Shown here piece by piece: positions 15,868 to 26,296 of a stretch of DNA of 60,533 nt. The stretch's first letter is position 1; each line of letters starts with the position of its first letter. The stretch spans positions 1 to 60,533 of the forward strand of contig CALWEL010000008.1 in NCBI GenBank assembly GCA_944377305.1. The letters are read 5' to 3'. A program made the translations under genes and the position numbers. A model generated the notes under the pieces. The model ran no database searches, was not told where the DNA came from, and was given only the letters and a program-made list of their open reading frames with translations. This DNA is from an uncultured Clostridia bacterium. Its GTDB lineage: Bacteria > Bacillota > Clostridia > Christensenellales > UBA1242.

Positions 15868-18800
15868 CTAAATCGTGAAATAATATTGATTGCCATCTCT
15901 TTGAATTGACAAACTAGAGAAGATTGATTGCAAGAGTTCCTGACTCAATGTCCCTGCAGATTCTATTCTCCAAGTACCTGAATAGATTCTATATTTGCCC
16001 GTTTGATTTACAATACGTACAAAACCATCTTCACTAATCAAATGGATAATTTGACTTTGTTCTGGCATATTTGCCTGAATAGTCAATGTATTTTTCACGA
16101 TGATTTCCATTTCGTCAACCACCTTATTGAGTTCATAAACAAATTCTCCATCGCCAGTTGAAACAGGTTTGAAGTCGTCATTACCATCCGAAGCTGTACT
16201 GAATTGTTTGCCATTCGAAGTGTATACAATACCCAAATATTCTTTTGTAGAGTCTCCACCGAGTATAGTTGAAGTGTCAACTGTAATTGTCACAGACGAT
16301 GACTCAGCTATGACACCATCAAGCGTTGCCCTGTCCGCTTTAATTTCAACTCCTGAAGAATCTTGATCATCTGATACACTAACAGCTATCTTATAACCCT
16401 TTTCAAATACAAATCTAATCGTTATATCTTCTGAAACTTCACCCAAATTTGTACCAGTGGTATTATTGATAGTCCCAGTGATAGGTCCTACAATCAAAGC
16501 ATTGTCTCTATACACTGACACGATCTGATAATCATTATCCGCTACATTCTCAGCCTTAGTTTGACCTTCTATTTTAATCGTGCTACCGCTTCGAACTACT
16601 GTATTGCCAGTATATTTTTCACCATTTACATCAATTCCGAAACTTTCTCCAGAATTTGTATTACCTTCCACTTGAATTGTAACACTAATCGTCTTTGCAA
16701 ATTGTGCAGTAATAGTAATTGTGCTAGTAACTATACTGTCCTGTGGAATACCTGAGAATGAATCAAATTCATATCCAGAATTAGCCGTTGCAGTGATATT
16801 ATAGCTACCTATTGTCAACACGTTTGCATCTACACTTATTCGAGTACCATAAGTAACAGTAACACTTGTTCTATCCACGCGTCCGCCAGTGCTTGCATTA
16901 ATGCTGACTACAAATGTCTTCAACTTGCCATTAGCTGTCAGAGTCAAATTACCTGTAATTTCAATAGTAGTATTTTGAGTCGCAATAGTTCTGTCTCCAG
17001 TCCAACTATCCCAATCATAACCAGCTTGTAACGTAGCATTGATTGATACTTCTGTACCATATTTGTACTCTCCAGCACCGCTTACTGATGCTATACCTGT
17101 GCCTCTGTTCAGTGTCAATCTATATGAAAGTCTGTCGTAGTAATAATTTACAACACTAGTTCCATCCGCTTTGATAGTGATAGTTTGCGCGCTAGGAGAA
17201 GTGAATCCAGCATAAGATTTGACTTCAGGAGTGACTTGAGTACCTGTCGTGCCAGCTTTATTTTCTGTATCAACCAAAGTATAACTATCATTATCTATAT
17301 TTTGTTGATAATGTCTTACCACATAAGGAGTGTCCGTATCTGGTTCAAATTCAGCTATAATTGTCATATTGCCTGTCACGGTGGAATTATTCGTTGCTCC
17401 ACTCCATCTGTTCAAATGATAACCTATCTTTGCGGTAGCAGTAACTGTGATATTGTTAACTTTCAATGTACCATTATCACCATTTATTGCTAGATTAATA
17501 ATTTCTCCATATTCTACATTTTCAATAGTGGTCCTATTCACAGTACCGCGATCTGCATTATTCGACTGAATCGTAATATTATAAGTTCTTACAGTAGCTG
17601 TATGTTCTACATAAATGTATATGCCACTATAATAAGTGCCAGACATAGTGAATGTTGCACTAGTTCCTGTAGTATAAGTAGCCAACAACGTTCCACTAGC
17701 ATTATTTCCACTGAATACTCTCACTCTATATAGTGAATATTCATATTGTGCTGTAGTAGACTTGGCTGCCCAGTTGATAGTCAATGGGCTATTGAATGTA
17801 CCAGTTGTAGGAGATGTAGATACACTATTGGTATTAGCATCTTTGCCTGTCGTTATAGTATATTTTTTAGCATTCCATTTCGCATACAAATTGATATTAT
17901 TAGAATATGCGGTTGCACCTATTGAAGTGATAGGATTTCCCGTGCAGTTGATATTGGTATACCACCCAGCAAAATCATAACCTGTCTTAGTAGCACCTTT
18001 CAATGTTGTAGCTTTCCCATAAGTATGCGTAGTAGGATATCCAGAATCGTGAGTTCCGCTGAACGCACTACCTCCTTGATCATAGTAATTGATATTATAA
18101 GTATTTGCTTTCCATAGAGCAGTGAGTGTGGTGTCAGTGTTTCTGATATAATATTTGCTTGCACCGAGCAATTGAGTTAGATTGCTAGACACGACAGCCA
18201 AATCGTCAATTTTCACCCAAAGAGATACACCATAAGACGTACTTCCTGTTTTCCCTTGAACAGACACATCACTAGCTGATGGAATACCAGTTTGATGCGT
18301 AGAATAAGCACCGATCGCATAGAACCAATTTGAATGTCCTACAGAGCCTGACAACAATGTAGCAGTTTTGGTATTTATATCACTATTATTTCTCGTCAGA
18401 CCGCCCCAATAATTGCTATCCCAGTCGATATCAATAGCGGAATATCCAGTGGCTGTAGTAGGACTTCCATTAGCTTTGTATTCATTCAATGGGTTGCTAG
18501 TCTGCGACCAATAGTTTTGTCCTGTAGCATATTCGTACTGAAGGATAAATGTATATTTGCCATCACGCACAAATTTTGACAAATCGTCCAAGATGCTGTA
18601 TTTGTATTGACTGTTTGTAGATCTTGCTTCATTCACTGTCGAGAACAATTGAGAACCACCTTGCGCATCGTGATAGAATACACGAGCGAACGTGCTACCA
18701 TCTCCAAGCAGGTCAGCAGTTTCGATCCAACCGGCGAATGAATATCCAGGTCTAGAAGGAGTTGGCAAAGTGATAGTAGAGCCAAAGTTTCCACTAGCAC

Positions 18801-21800
18801 CATTGATATTTGCTCCGCCATTAGTATCATAGGTCACAGTATGACTATCAATTCTCCATACGGCGTACAGAGTGACAGTTGCGCCATTAGATGTGGTCAA
18901 ATTCTCTACAGTTGCACCATTAGAATAGGTTGCTGATGTAGCATTATTCGTTTTAGCCCAACCCAAGAAAGTGTACCCATTGCGTTTGAATTGATTGGCT
19001 GTCAATTTCACATCTTGATCATAAGTCGCACCAATGTTTGCCATCGTGCCCCAGTTTGCTGAAGCTACTGCACCAGTCATAGTGAAGTTCTTATCAAATG
19101 CTATTGTATAATTGATCGCTGTCCATTGAGCATAAAGTGTAAGTGCAGAGGTTTTATCATAATTTCTAGCACTAGAACCATCTGCATTGTAATACTTCGT
19201 GCCCGAACCATTCGTTCCAGTAAAGTATCCGCCGAAGATATATCCAGCTCTAGTAGGAGGAGTGATCTCAGGCATTGCTTGCCCATAAGTCGCCGTCACA
19301 GAGCTATCTCCGCCACTGCCACCTTGCTTATTCAAGGTCACTGTGAAGTCCGCCAATTCAAAGCCGGCTGTGATAGTTCTATTCGCTGTGATAGTGCCAC
19401 TAGCGTTTGTCCAGCCAGTGAATCTATATCCACTGCCAGCAGTTGCCGTCACGGTGATATTATTGATAGTAATTTTGTTGCTATCTACAGTTATTGCACT
19501 TCCGTAAGGCACGTTGGCAATTGATGTACGGCTCACTGTACCTGTACCATTCACATTAATTGTCACTGTATAAGTATTGATTTCCCATACGGCATAGAAA
19601 GTAGTATTTCCACTGCCTCTATACGAATCCCCTTCATCATAGGCTGTACCAGTAGCACTGCCCAATGCCCAGTGATCGAAGTGATAACCAGTCTTCGTGA
19701 AGCCATTATCTGGAAGAGTGACTGTACCATAACTAGTTGTATCCAAATAATTTGATCCATACGAAGAATCTACTTCTTTTGAAGAACTTAAATTGTAGTT
19801 GTATTGTAGTTTATAACTTTGCGTGCGTTTGTAAGTATAACTGATCGAGCCAGTGAGACTAGCAGTGCTTCCACCTGTGCTAGTATTGCCATTGAATGAC
19901 ACGGTATAGCTACCCGATCCAGTAGCTGGGCTGCCAGTCACCTCTCTAGTGTTGGTGGTGTTTGATTTCCACACTGCATAATAGGTAGTATTGGCAGTAG
20001 GAGCTTTGTTTCCGCTCGTCCAATCGGCAGTATGAGTGCTAGCACCAGTGTCCCAACCCATAAATGTATATCCACTTCTCGTTACGCTTTGATATGCAAG
20101 ATTGGTATAGGTAGGAGTTCCAGCCGTTCCGCCAGTGGTCAAAGTCCTATTGCTAGACAAATTGTAGTTGAAGTATTTGGTCACTCCTGTATATGGAGTA
20201 GTTTTCTTGGTAGTTTCTGTAAAGTCGTTGCTAGAAGTGCCAGTTTTGAATGAATGAGTGAGAGTCGCTACCACACTGCGTGTACCGCTAGTGTTTCTCC
20301 ACACTGCATAATAGGTGGTATTGGCAGTAGGAGTTTTGTTTCCGCTCGTCCAATCGGCAGTATGAGTGCTAGCGCCAGTGTCCCAACCACTAAATGTATA
20401 TCCACTCTTTGTCGCTGTAGGATAGCTCACCGAAGTATAAGTCGGAGTGCCAGCTGTTCCTCCAGTGGTCAAAGTTCTGTTGCTAGACAGATCATAATTG
20501 AAATATTTCGTCACACCAGTATATGGAGTAGTTCTGGTACTGGTCCTCGTAAAGTCCGTACTGGTCGTACCAGTCTTGAACGAATGAGTGAGAGTGGTCT
20601 TGACTTCACGTGTACCAGTAGTGTTTCTCCATACAGCATAGTATTTCGTACTAGCTGTCACATTCTTGCTTCCGCTGGTCCAATCTGCCGTATTCGTGCT
20701 AGCACCAGTATCCCACCCAGAGAATGTGTAGTTTGCTAATGAACTGGTAGCATAAGGCACGGTCAAGGTTAGGCTTGGTATGGTTGTGGTCCAACTGCTA
20801 GTCGAGCCATTGTTGTTCAATCTATAATATGTAGTTGTTTTCTTATTAGTTTGACTTCCGCTATGATTGCCAGACAATGAATATGCGTGATTTTGATCGT
20901 AATATCCTGTATCATATTTATAATAAGTTTGACGATATGCAGACTTTGAAGACACTGTACTCCCATCTCCAGTATAGAAAGTGGCAGTGATAGTGCTTCC
21001 ATAAGTGGTGGTAGCAGAATTGTTTCCTGTAGAAACTATATAATCTCCGTGCCATACTGCATATAGTGTTTTTGTTTGAGAACTTCCAGAGTCTATCTGG
21101 GTAGTAGAACTACCTGCTGAATATTGAATACTTAATCCATTGTATGAAGGACTATAGCCTACAAATGTATATCCAGACAATGTAGGGTTGTTCACTGTCA
21201 AATATTGTCTTTGATTCGCTGTGGTGGTATAAGGATGATAGGTCGTATCCTCGAAGGTGCTTGAAGTGGTGTTGCAACATCTCCAATTCTTGTAATATAC
21301 AGCATAATATGTAGTGCTAGCTGTAGGTCTAGTCGTACCACTGGTCCAACTAGCATTGGTTCCACCCTTAGAGGTGGTCCATCCATCAAAATAATATCCT
21401 GCGAGTGTGGCGGACTTCCAAGCAAGTGTAGAATAACTATAAGACACCGTTCCTCCAGTATTCCTCGAGCTAGACAAATCGTAATTATAATATCTAGTAG
21501 CGTTTGAATAAGTATTAGTTCTAGTGGTAGTGCTTTTGGACGACGTATTAGTCGCAGTGTAGAACCTGTGGTTCAATGTGGTTGATGTAGAGTAGGACAC
21601 GCCTGTCTTCTTCCACACTGCATAATAGTTGGTATCGCTAGTAGGAGATTTTGACCCACTGGTCCAATCTGGCGTGCTGGTGGTAGCGCCAGTGTCCCAA
21701 CCTGCCAATGTATATCCAGACTTGGTCGCACTAGGCATCGAAACTGAATTCCACGCAGTACTGCTTAGCGTTCCACCAGTCAAAGAAGTTTCAAATTCTA

Positions 21801-24800
21801 ATGTCTCAAGATAATTAAAATATCTCGCTCCCGTGGCACCTGTATATGTAGCTACCTGATAGTTAGTTTTGGTAGTATAGGTATTGCTAGCTGTATAAAA
21901 CTTCAATGTACAGCTATCCACATTTTCTGTCCTAGTACCGCTTTTTTCCTGACCATAGACTGCATACAACGTATCACTAGCCGTGAATGTCTTGGTTCCG
22001 CTGGTCCAACTAGGCAGATGACTTGCATCTACATAACTATACTCCGACCATCCCAAAAAAGTATAACCACTCAAACTAGTAGTAACATTAGAAAACGAAA
22101 TTGTAACACTTAATGACGGTACGGAACTTGAATAACTTCCATAAGTGTATCCGCTGTTGCTTGAATTGTTGTTATGATATCGCAAACGATAATATGTATT
22201 CACTGGTCCAGAATCACTGCCACTATGATAACTCAAATTATAATTATGATATTGATTAGCATATCTATATACATAATCTTGCTGTCTCTGAACATCTACG
22301 GTTATGTCATTCACTGCCGAGCCCCTTCCGTTTTCAAAGGTCACTGTAAATGATCCACCTGCACTATAACTAGTAGGATCATGTGCTACTGTATATTGAT
22401 ATGTGCCATACCATACCGCATACCAAGAGGTATTGGATGTAGGTGTTTCAGAGCCAGAAGACCAACTAGCACTCGTGCTCGATGATGATGTAGACCATCC
22501 CATAAATGTATATCCACTTCGTGATGCTGACGGACAAGATAAGGATGTATATGAAGTCGAAGATGAACCATTCCTATGGGAAGAAAGTGTATTGTTATAA
22601 TATACTTTCGTAACGGTTTGCTTATATGTATTGTATGTAGATGTAGAATTTCCTTTATAGAATGTATGGGTATATGTTGCTGAATTCGTTGATGACGATT
22701 TGCTCCACACAGGATAAAAGTATGTTGTAGAAGTGATTGTCTTTGATCCTCTAGTCCAACTAGGATATGTACTACTGCTAGTTGCATAACCTTCAAATGA
22801 ATAACCAGAAGTGCTAGTAGTCCTCCAATTAACAGTATATCCGACTTTCCTAGTGCTTGTACCTCTATAATTGCAATAAGTATATACGGAACCACTATAA
22901 GCATTCTGATAACCCGATGTGCTCATATATCGAAAATATGCTGTCACTCTAGTTGATTTCCTATATACTGCGTAATAAGTGATCAGGCCTGTATTATGCC
23001 CTTTGAAACTATTGCCTGGGAACAATGATGCCGTCGTGCCTGATCCCCAGCCATAGAACGTATAGCCAGACGGTGACGAACCGCTGTGGCTCGGCGCGGT
23101 CTTGGCTGTCCCTGTGTCTGGAGCATAGATAGTCGTAGACCAATTGTATGCTTGAAATTTGACATTATACGCATTGCTAGCAGCCATCAAACTGATTCCG
23201 CCATTGCTAGATAGATTTGAATTGCTGATATAGTCAGATGCTCCGCTATTGATATTGGTAGCATTTGAGTACACTCCACCGCCAGAATAGGCTGTGTTGC
23301 TACGGATGAATTGGTTATTGTACGTCACAGACGAGCCAGTGGCTGTGGTAGCGATGCTAGAGTCCACGAGATTCGTCTTCTTGATCGTGAGTTTGACCGA
23401 ATAGATAGGATCTTCCGATTCATAGTCAATCTCTTCAAATGCATTGATACTAGCCACTCCTCCGCCATAATATGCGTAGTTGTCCGCTATCATTCCGCCA
23501 TTCAGACTGAGTGAGGTAGGTTGGCTATTCACCCACAGTAGCACTCCGCCTCCAAAGGTAGCCTGCTCAGCATTGAATATCTTGGTGGCTCCAGTGTTGT
23601 TCGTATATGTACCTGTAGAGATGAATAAATATGCTCTATCTTCACTCAAATCCAAACTATTGTCCGTATACAAAGAGGCAATATTCTGCTCATAGGTGTT
23701 GGCCTCCTCTATCGTATCGCTAAAGTAAGCACCACTACCTGTACAATTGTTTATTATCAAATCTCTCACGATAGCATTCGTGCCCACGATAGCTATACCG
23801 CCACCCGCTCCTGCACTACAATTTTCAATCGTACCACCATCTATGGTGACATAGCCAGTGCCATTGCGTGAATTGCCCACCTTCAAATTGTACAAATATA
23901 TTGCACCGCCATAGGAAGATGCGCTAGTGTTGTTTATATTATTTTTGAGAGTAACATTTTTGTATATTTTGAAATCATTACCTTGAGAATAAATCAATGT
24001 GCCTGTCTTCAAGCCATTGGCTTGCACATATTCTCTATTTCCATCAAAGGTGATTTGATGACTGTCGTCTTCATCACTACCCAAAGTAATAGTGGAATCC
24101 TGTGCGCCTATGATAAGTATCTCTGGATTGTCGGCTCCACGATAAATAGTGGTATCCACTGATGAATTGAGAGTGATATCACTTGATCCCAATGCTACGA
24201 CTGAGTCGTCTACATAAACACCCTCTACTATAATATTGATCGTAGCCCTGCCTATTTCATTCGCTACTGCAAATGCGCTGGATAATGAGGTGTAATTTTC
24301 GCTAAAACCTGTGGTCTCATTGAAAATTGTGTTTTCATAATAACTACCCGTCAAGAAAACTTTGTTGAATGCGCTCAGTATTGGATAATCAAAATCTAAT
24401 ACTTGACCACCCTCAATGCAACTATAGTCGCACCATCTGCTATCCAAGTCATATTCGCTAGAATAGTCCCAACTGCTGAATTGAGAAATGTTGTTCGCTT
24501 TGATCACATTTCCATAAGAGACAAAGTCACTATCAAGCTTCCCATAGACATCATATTCGCCCGTATAATAGCTATTGCCCACGTCGACATTATTCATTGC
24601 CGAATGATTGGCATTGCCAAAACCTACTAGTCCGCCTATCACTTCGCCATTCAAGTTGGTATCTGCGAATGAATATTCTACTCCGTACATACCGTCTGTA
24701 GAAAGCATTTGCCCTACTATACCACCTACGTAATCTGCACCATTCACACTGCCTAGACGAACATACGTGTTGGATACCTGAGTGTTCATTGCATATCCGA

Positions 24801-25377
24801 CGATTCCTCCTGTATATTCTTCATCGCTATTTATTGTGCAATTGTATAGTCCGATATTTTTGATCGTAGCATTCTCTACATAGCCAAAAAGACCGCTACC
24901 TTGAATATTCGCGTTATAAATAGTATAATACGATCCGTCAAACGTGCCTTGGAACGTGGAGAATACATCTGCACGCGCCTCAAGTCTCTTTCCTATTGAT
25001 TCAATAGTGTATCCCTGCAAATCAATATTCCTGTTGAGATAGATCGTATACCCATTGAAATAGTTGTATTCAACTGCTCGCGCTGGGTCATTGACCAAAT
25101 TGACAAAATAAACGAATGACTGTGCCGAATCAATCGTAAACACATTTGATCCCCTATTGCCAAACTCTGCGCCCGTGTACCATTCGCTATCGCTAGCGCT
25201 CTTCCCGTCCCATTTGTCGATAGACCAACTGATAGGGCTAGTCACCTCGGCATTGGGCTCATGTCTATTGCGATTGCCATAAATGCCTACACTCGCGATC
25301 ACTAAAATTGCAACTAAAAAGAAAGCAAGACAACTGATGATTGCAATCTTTGCGCCTTTTTTAGTTTTGTTATTCAT
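15868..25377 (-). CDS. Giant (3169-residue) N-terminally anchored surface protein, beta-helix plus InlB B-repeats
   Basis: Start ATG has GGAGG 6 bases upstream. One hydrophobic segment (residues 9-32) after a Lys-rich start acts as signal or signal anchor. Residues ~60-740 look like a right-handed beta-helix with GLUG-like units (YTGGIVGY, YVGGIVGQ, VIGGLVGF) and GGAIYL/GGGIAI rungs. From about residue 765 follow many InlB B-repeats (GYTFxGWxT...W.SG...T.YYAVW), some almost identical. A MucBP-like unit lies near 2680-2750 (YVVRHYQQ to VNYYYDR), and the C-terminal ~400 residues are Gly/Thr/Ser-rich repeats ending in YYFTI. There is no LPXTG motif or C-terminal TM, so anchoring would be N-terminal. 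Adhesin-like role is inferred. The gene is visibly richer in G+C than its flanks. Confidence 0.85.
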   Translation of the reverse strand: MNNKTKKGAKIAIISCLAFFLVAILVIASVGIYGNRNRHEPNAEVTSPISWSIDKWDGKSASDSEWYTGAEFGNRGSNVFTIDSAQSFVYFVNLVNDPARAVEYNYFNGYTIYLNRNIDLQGYTIESIGKRLEARADVFSTFQGTFDGSYYTIYNANIQGSGLFGYVENATIKNIGLYNCTINSDEEYTGGIVGYAMNTQVSNTYVRLGSVNGADYVGGIVGQMLSTDGMYGVEYSFADTNLNGEVIGGLVGFGNANHSAMNNVDVGNSYYTGEYDVYGKLDSDFVSYGNVIKANNISQFSSWDYSSEYDLDSRWCDYSCIEGGQVLDFDYPILSAFNKVFLTGSYYENTIFNETTGFSENYTSLSSAFAVANEIGRATINIIVEGVYVDDSVVALGSSDITLNSSVDTTIYRGADNPEILIIGAQDSTITLGSDEDDSHQITFDGNREYVQANGLKTGTLIYSQGNDFKIYKNVTLKNNINNTSASSYGGAIYLYNLKVGNSRNGTGYVTIDGGTIENCSAGAGGGIAIVGTNAIVRDLIINNCTGSGAYFSDTIEEANTYEQNIASLYTDNSLDLSEDRAYLFISTGTYTNNTGATKIFNAEQATFGGGVLLWVNSQPTSLSLNGGMIADNYAYYGGGVASINAFEEIDYESEDPIYSVKLTIKKTNLVDSSIATTATGSSVTYNNQFIRSNTAYSGGGVYSNATNINSGASDYISNSNLSSNGGISLMAASNAYNVKFQAYNWSTTIYAPDTGTAKTAPSHSGSSPSGYTFYGWGSGTTASLFPGNSFKGHNTGLITYYAVYRKSTRVTAYFRYMSTSGYQNAYSGSVYTYCNYRGTSTRKVGYTVNWRTTSTSGYSFEGYATSSSTYPSWTRGSKTITSTTYFYPVWSKSSSTNSATYTHTFYKGNSTSTYNTYKQTVTKVYYNNTLSSHRNGSSSTSYTSLSCPSASRSGYTFMGWSTSSSSTSASWSSGSETPTSNTSWYAVWYGTYQYTVAHDPTSYSAGGSFTVTFENGRGSAVNDITVDVQRQQDYVYRYANQYHNYNLSYHSGSDSGPVNTYYRLRYHNNNSSNSGYTYGSYSSSVPSLSVTISFSNVTTSLSGYTFLGWSEYSYVDASHLPSWTSGTKTFTASDTLYAVYGQEKSGTRTENVDSCTLKFYTASNTYTTKTNYQVATYTGATGARYFNYLETLEFETSLTGGTLSSTAWNSVSMPSATKSGYTLAGWDTGATTSTPDWTSGSKSPTSDTNYYAVWKKTGVSYSTSTTLNHRFYTATNTSSKSTTTRTNTYSNATRYYNYDLSSSRNTGGTVSYSYSTLAWKSATLAGYYFDGWTTSKGGTNASWTSGTTRPTASTTYYAVYYKNWRCCNTTSSTFEDTTYHPYTTTANQRQYLTVNNPTLSGYTFVGYSPSYNGLSIQYSAGSSTTQIDSGSSQTKTLYAVWHGDYIVSTGNNSATTTYGSTITATFYTGDGSTVSSKSAYRQTYYKYDTGYYDQNHAYSLSGNHSGSQTNKKTTTYYRLNNNGSTSSWTTTIPSLTLTVPYATSSLANYTFSGWDTGASTNTADWTSGSKNVTASTKYYAVWRNTTGTREVKTTLTHSFKTGTTSTDFTRTSTRTTPYTGVTKYFNYDLSSNRTLTTGGTAGTPTYTSVSYPTATKSGYTFSGWDTGASTHTADWTSGNKTPTANTTYYAVWRNTSGTRSVVATLTHSFKTGTSSNDFTETTKKTTPYTGVTKYFNYNLSSNRTLTTGGTAGTPTYTNLAYQSVTRSGYTFMGWDTGASTHTADWTSGNKAPTANTTYYAVWKSNTTNTREVTGSPATGSGSYTVSFNGNTSTGGSTASLTGSISYTYKRTQSYKLQYNYNLSSSKEVDSSYGSNYLDTTSYGTVTLPDNGFTKTGYHFDHWALGSATGTAYDEGDSYRGSGNTTFYAVWEINTYTVTINVNGTGTVSRTSIANVPYGSAITVDSNKITINNITVTATAGSGYRFTGWTNASGTITANRTITAGFELADFTVTLNKQGGSGGDSSVTATYGQAMPEITPPTRAGYIFGGYFTGTNGSGTKYYNADGSSARNYDKTSALTLYAQWTAINYTIAFDKNFTMTGAVASANWGTMANIGATYDQDVKLTANQFKRNGYTFLGWAKTNNATSATYSNGATVENLTTSNGATVTLYAVWRIDSHTVTYDTNGGANINGASGNFGSTITLPTPSRPGYSFAGWIETADLLGDGSTFARVFYHDAQGGSQLFSTVNEARSTNSQYKYSILDDLSKFVRDGKYTFILQYEYATGQNYWSQTSNPLNEYKANGSPTTATGYSAIDIDWDSNYWGGLTRNNSDINTKTATLLSGSVGHSNWFYAIGAYSTHQTGIPSASDVSVQGKTGSTSYGVSLWVKIDDLAVVSSNLTQLLGASKYYIRNTDTTLTALWKANTYNINYYDQGGSAFSGTHDSGYPTTHTYGKATTLKGATKTGYDFAGWYTNINCTGNPITSIGATAYSNNINLYAKWNAKKYTITTGKDANTNSVSTSPTTGTFNSPLTINWAAKSTTAQYEYSLYRVRVFSGNNASGTLLATYTTGTSATFTMSGTYYSGIYIYVEHTATVRTYNITIQSNNADRGTVNRTTIENVEYGEIINLAINGDNGTLKVNNITVTATAKIGYHLNRWSGATNNSTVTGNMTIIAEFEPDTDTPYVVRHYQQNIDNDSYTLVDTENKAGTTGTQVTPEVKSYAGFTSPSAQTITIKADGTSVVNYYYDRLSYRLTLNRGTGIASVSGAGEYKYGTEVSINATLQAGYDWDSWTGDRTIATQNTTIEITGNLTLTANGKLKTFVVSINASTGGRVDRTSVTVTYGTRISVDANVLTIGSYNITATANSGYEFDSFSGIPQDSIVTSTITITAQFAKTISVTIQVEGNTNSGESFGIDVNGEKYTGNTVVRSGSTIKIEGQTKAENVADNDYQIVSVYRDNALIVGPITGTINNTTGTNLGEVSEDITIRFVFEKGYKIAVSVSDDQDSSGVEIKADRATLDGVIAESSSVTITVDTSTILGGDSTKEYLGIVYTSNGKQFSTASDGNDDFKPVSTGDGEFVYELNKVVDEMEIIVKNTLTIQANMPEQSQIIHLISEDGFVRIVNQTGKYRIYSGTWRIESAGTLSQELLQSIFSSLSIQRDGNQYYFTI
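19965..20960 (-). repeat. Tandem 330-bp (110-residue) repeat inside the giant gene
   Basis: The block starting TCCGCTCGTC/TCCGCTGGTC recurs at 20011, 20341 and 20671, exactly 330 bp apart. The first two copies are nearly identical over long stretches and each encodes a THSFKTGT...NLSSNRTLTTGGTAGTPTY...GYTF.GWDTGAS module; the third is more diverged. This marks recent duplication with likely copy-number variation. Confidence 0.85.
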
Positions 25378-25417
25378 ATAACCTCCACGTTTATATAAAT
25401 TTAAAAAATCTAATTTT

Positions 25418-25446
25418 ATTTTACAATTTTTTCAAATTAAATGCAA
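25418..25446 (-). promoter_or_regulatory. Promoter of the giant surface-protein gene
   Basis: Minus strand TTGCAT (25441-25446), 17 bp, TAAAAT (25418-25423), about 34 bp before the binding site. Confidence 0.6.
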
Positions 25447-25544
25447 AGAATTTCGACTAGTTTTCTCGATTTTCTGACTTTTTTAGACCGATTTCGCTAT
25501 TATATTGTGTAATAATTCTATTTTTAATAAAAAACAAGTGAAAA

Positions 25545-25567
25545 TAAAAAATCTACCACTAGGTAGA
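25545..25567 (-). terminator. Terminator of the mrnC-recR operon
   Basis: Stem TCTACC/GGTAGA (25562-25567 with 25552-25557), short loop, then TTTTTTATTTT on the minus strand. The remaining 25568-25704 stretch holds nothing else I can see. Confidence 0.8.
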
Positions 25568-25704
25568 CTCCAAAGTTTCGTATCATTATATAGTTTGGTT
25601 TACACCTCACTCCAATTCTCAATATATTGGCGAGGAATTGATTGATATTTTGCTTGCATTTTGATCAACTAGCTTGAGAAAAAATTTATTGAATTTAATT
25701 ATCT

Positions 25705-26295
25705 CTACATCTCGCGCCTTGAACTAAGCGCTTTGGATAGCGTCATAGCATCGGTGAATTCAAGTTCGCTCCCCATTGAAATACCTTGAGCTATTCGCGT
25801 AACTTTCACTCCAAGTGGTTTCAAAAGATTGGCAATATATATTGCAGTAGCCTCCCCCTCAACATCTGGATTGGTAGCCACGATCACCTCTTCTATATTC
25901 TCATTTTTCACGCGGTCTAGAAGCGAACGAATGTTCAAATCATTTGGACCTTTCCCCTCAAGCGGATTGATCACTCCGTGCAAGACGTGATATGAGCCCT
26001 TGAATTCGCGCACTTTCTCTAGTGCGGTCACATCCTTTGGCTCTTTCACTACACATATAATAGGTGCTTTGTCCTGTCTTGAACATATATCACATATCTC
26101 TTTGTCTGTGAAATTGGCACAAATTTTGCAGTAATGTATGCTCTCTTTCGCCGTCACCATTGCGTCTGCAAAATCTTTCACCTCATCATCTGTCATTGTC
26201 AGCAAAAAATACGCATACCTTTGTGCAGTTTTCTTCCCAACTGCTGGTAGGCGCGAAAATTCGTTGATCAATCGTTCGAAAGAATCTATTTGCAT
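25705..26295 (-). CDS. recR: Recombination mediator RecR
   Basis: 196 residues, typical. RecR forms a ring with RecO/RecF and helps load RecA at gaps. Seen: N-terminal helix-hairpin-helix (FSRLPAVGKKTAQRYAYFLL), a Cys4 zinc finger (CKIC...CDIC, about residues 56-71), a TOPRIM domain (IICVVKEPKDVTALEK... VIVATNPDVEGEATA) and the C-terminal RIAQGISMGSELEFTD signature. The start codon lies 1 base after the stop of ybaB. It is the last gene of the mrnC-to-recR operon, with a terminator downstream at 25545. Confidence 0.97.
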   Translation of the reverse strand: MQIDSFERLINEFSRLPAVGKKTAQRYAYFLLTMTDDEVKDFADAMVTAKESIHYCKICANFTDKEICDICSRQDKAPIICVVKEPKDVTALEKVREFKGSYHVLHGVINPLEGKGPNDLNIRSLLDRVKNENIEEVIVATNPDVEGEATAIYIANLLKPLGVKVTRIAQGISMGSELEFTDAMTLSKALSSRREM

Positions 26296-26296
26296 T

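Noticed and set aside
16561..23695. Many plus- and minus-strand open frames inside the giant gene
   Set aside because: They arise from its repetitive, less AT-rich sequence; none has a ribosome site and the main frame is unbroken over 9.5 kb.
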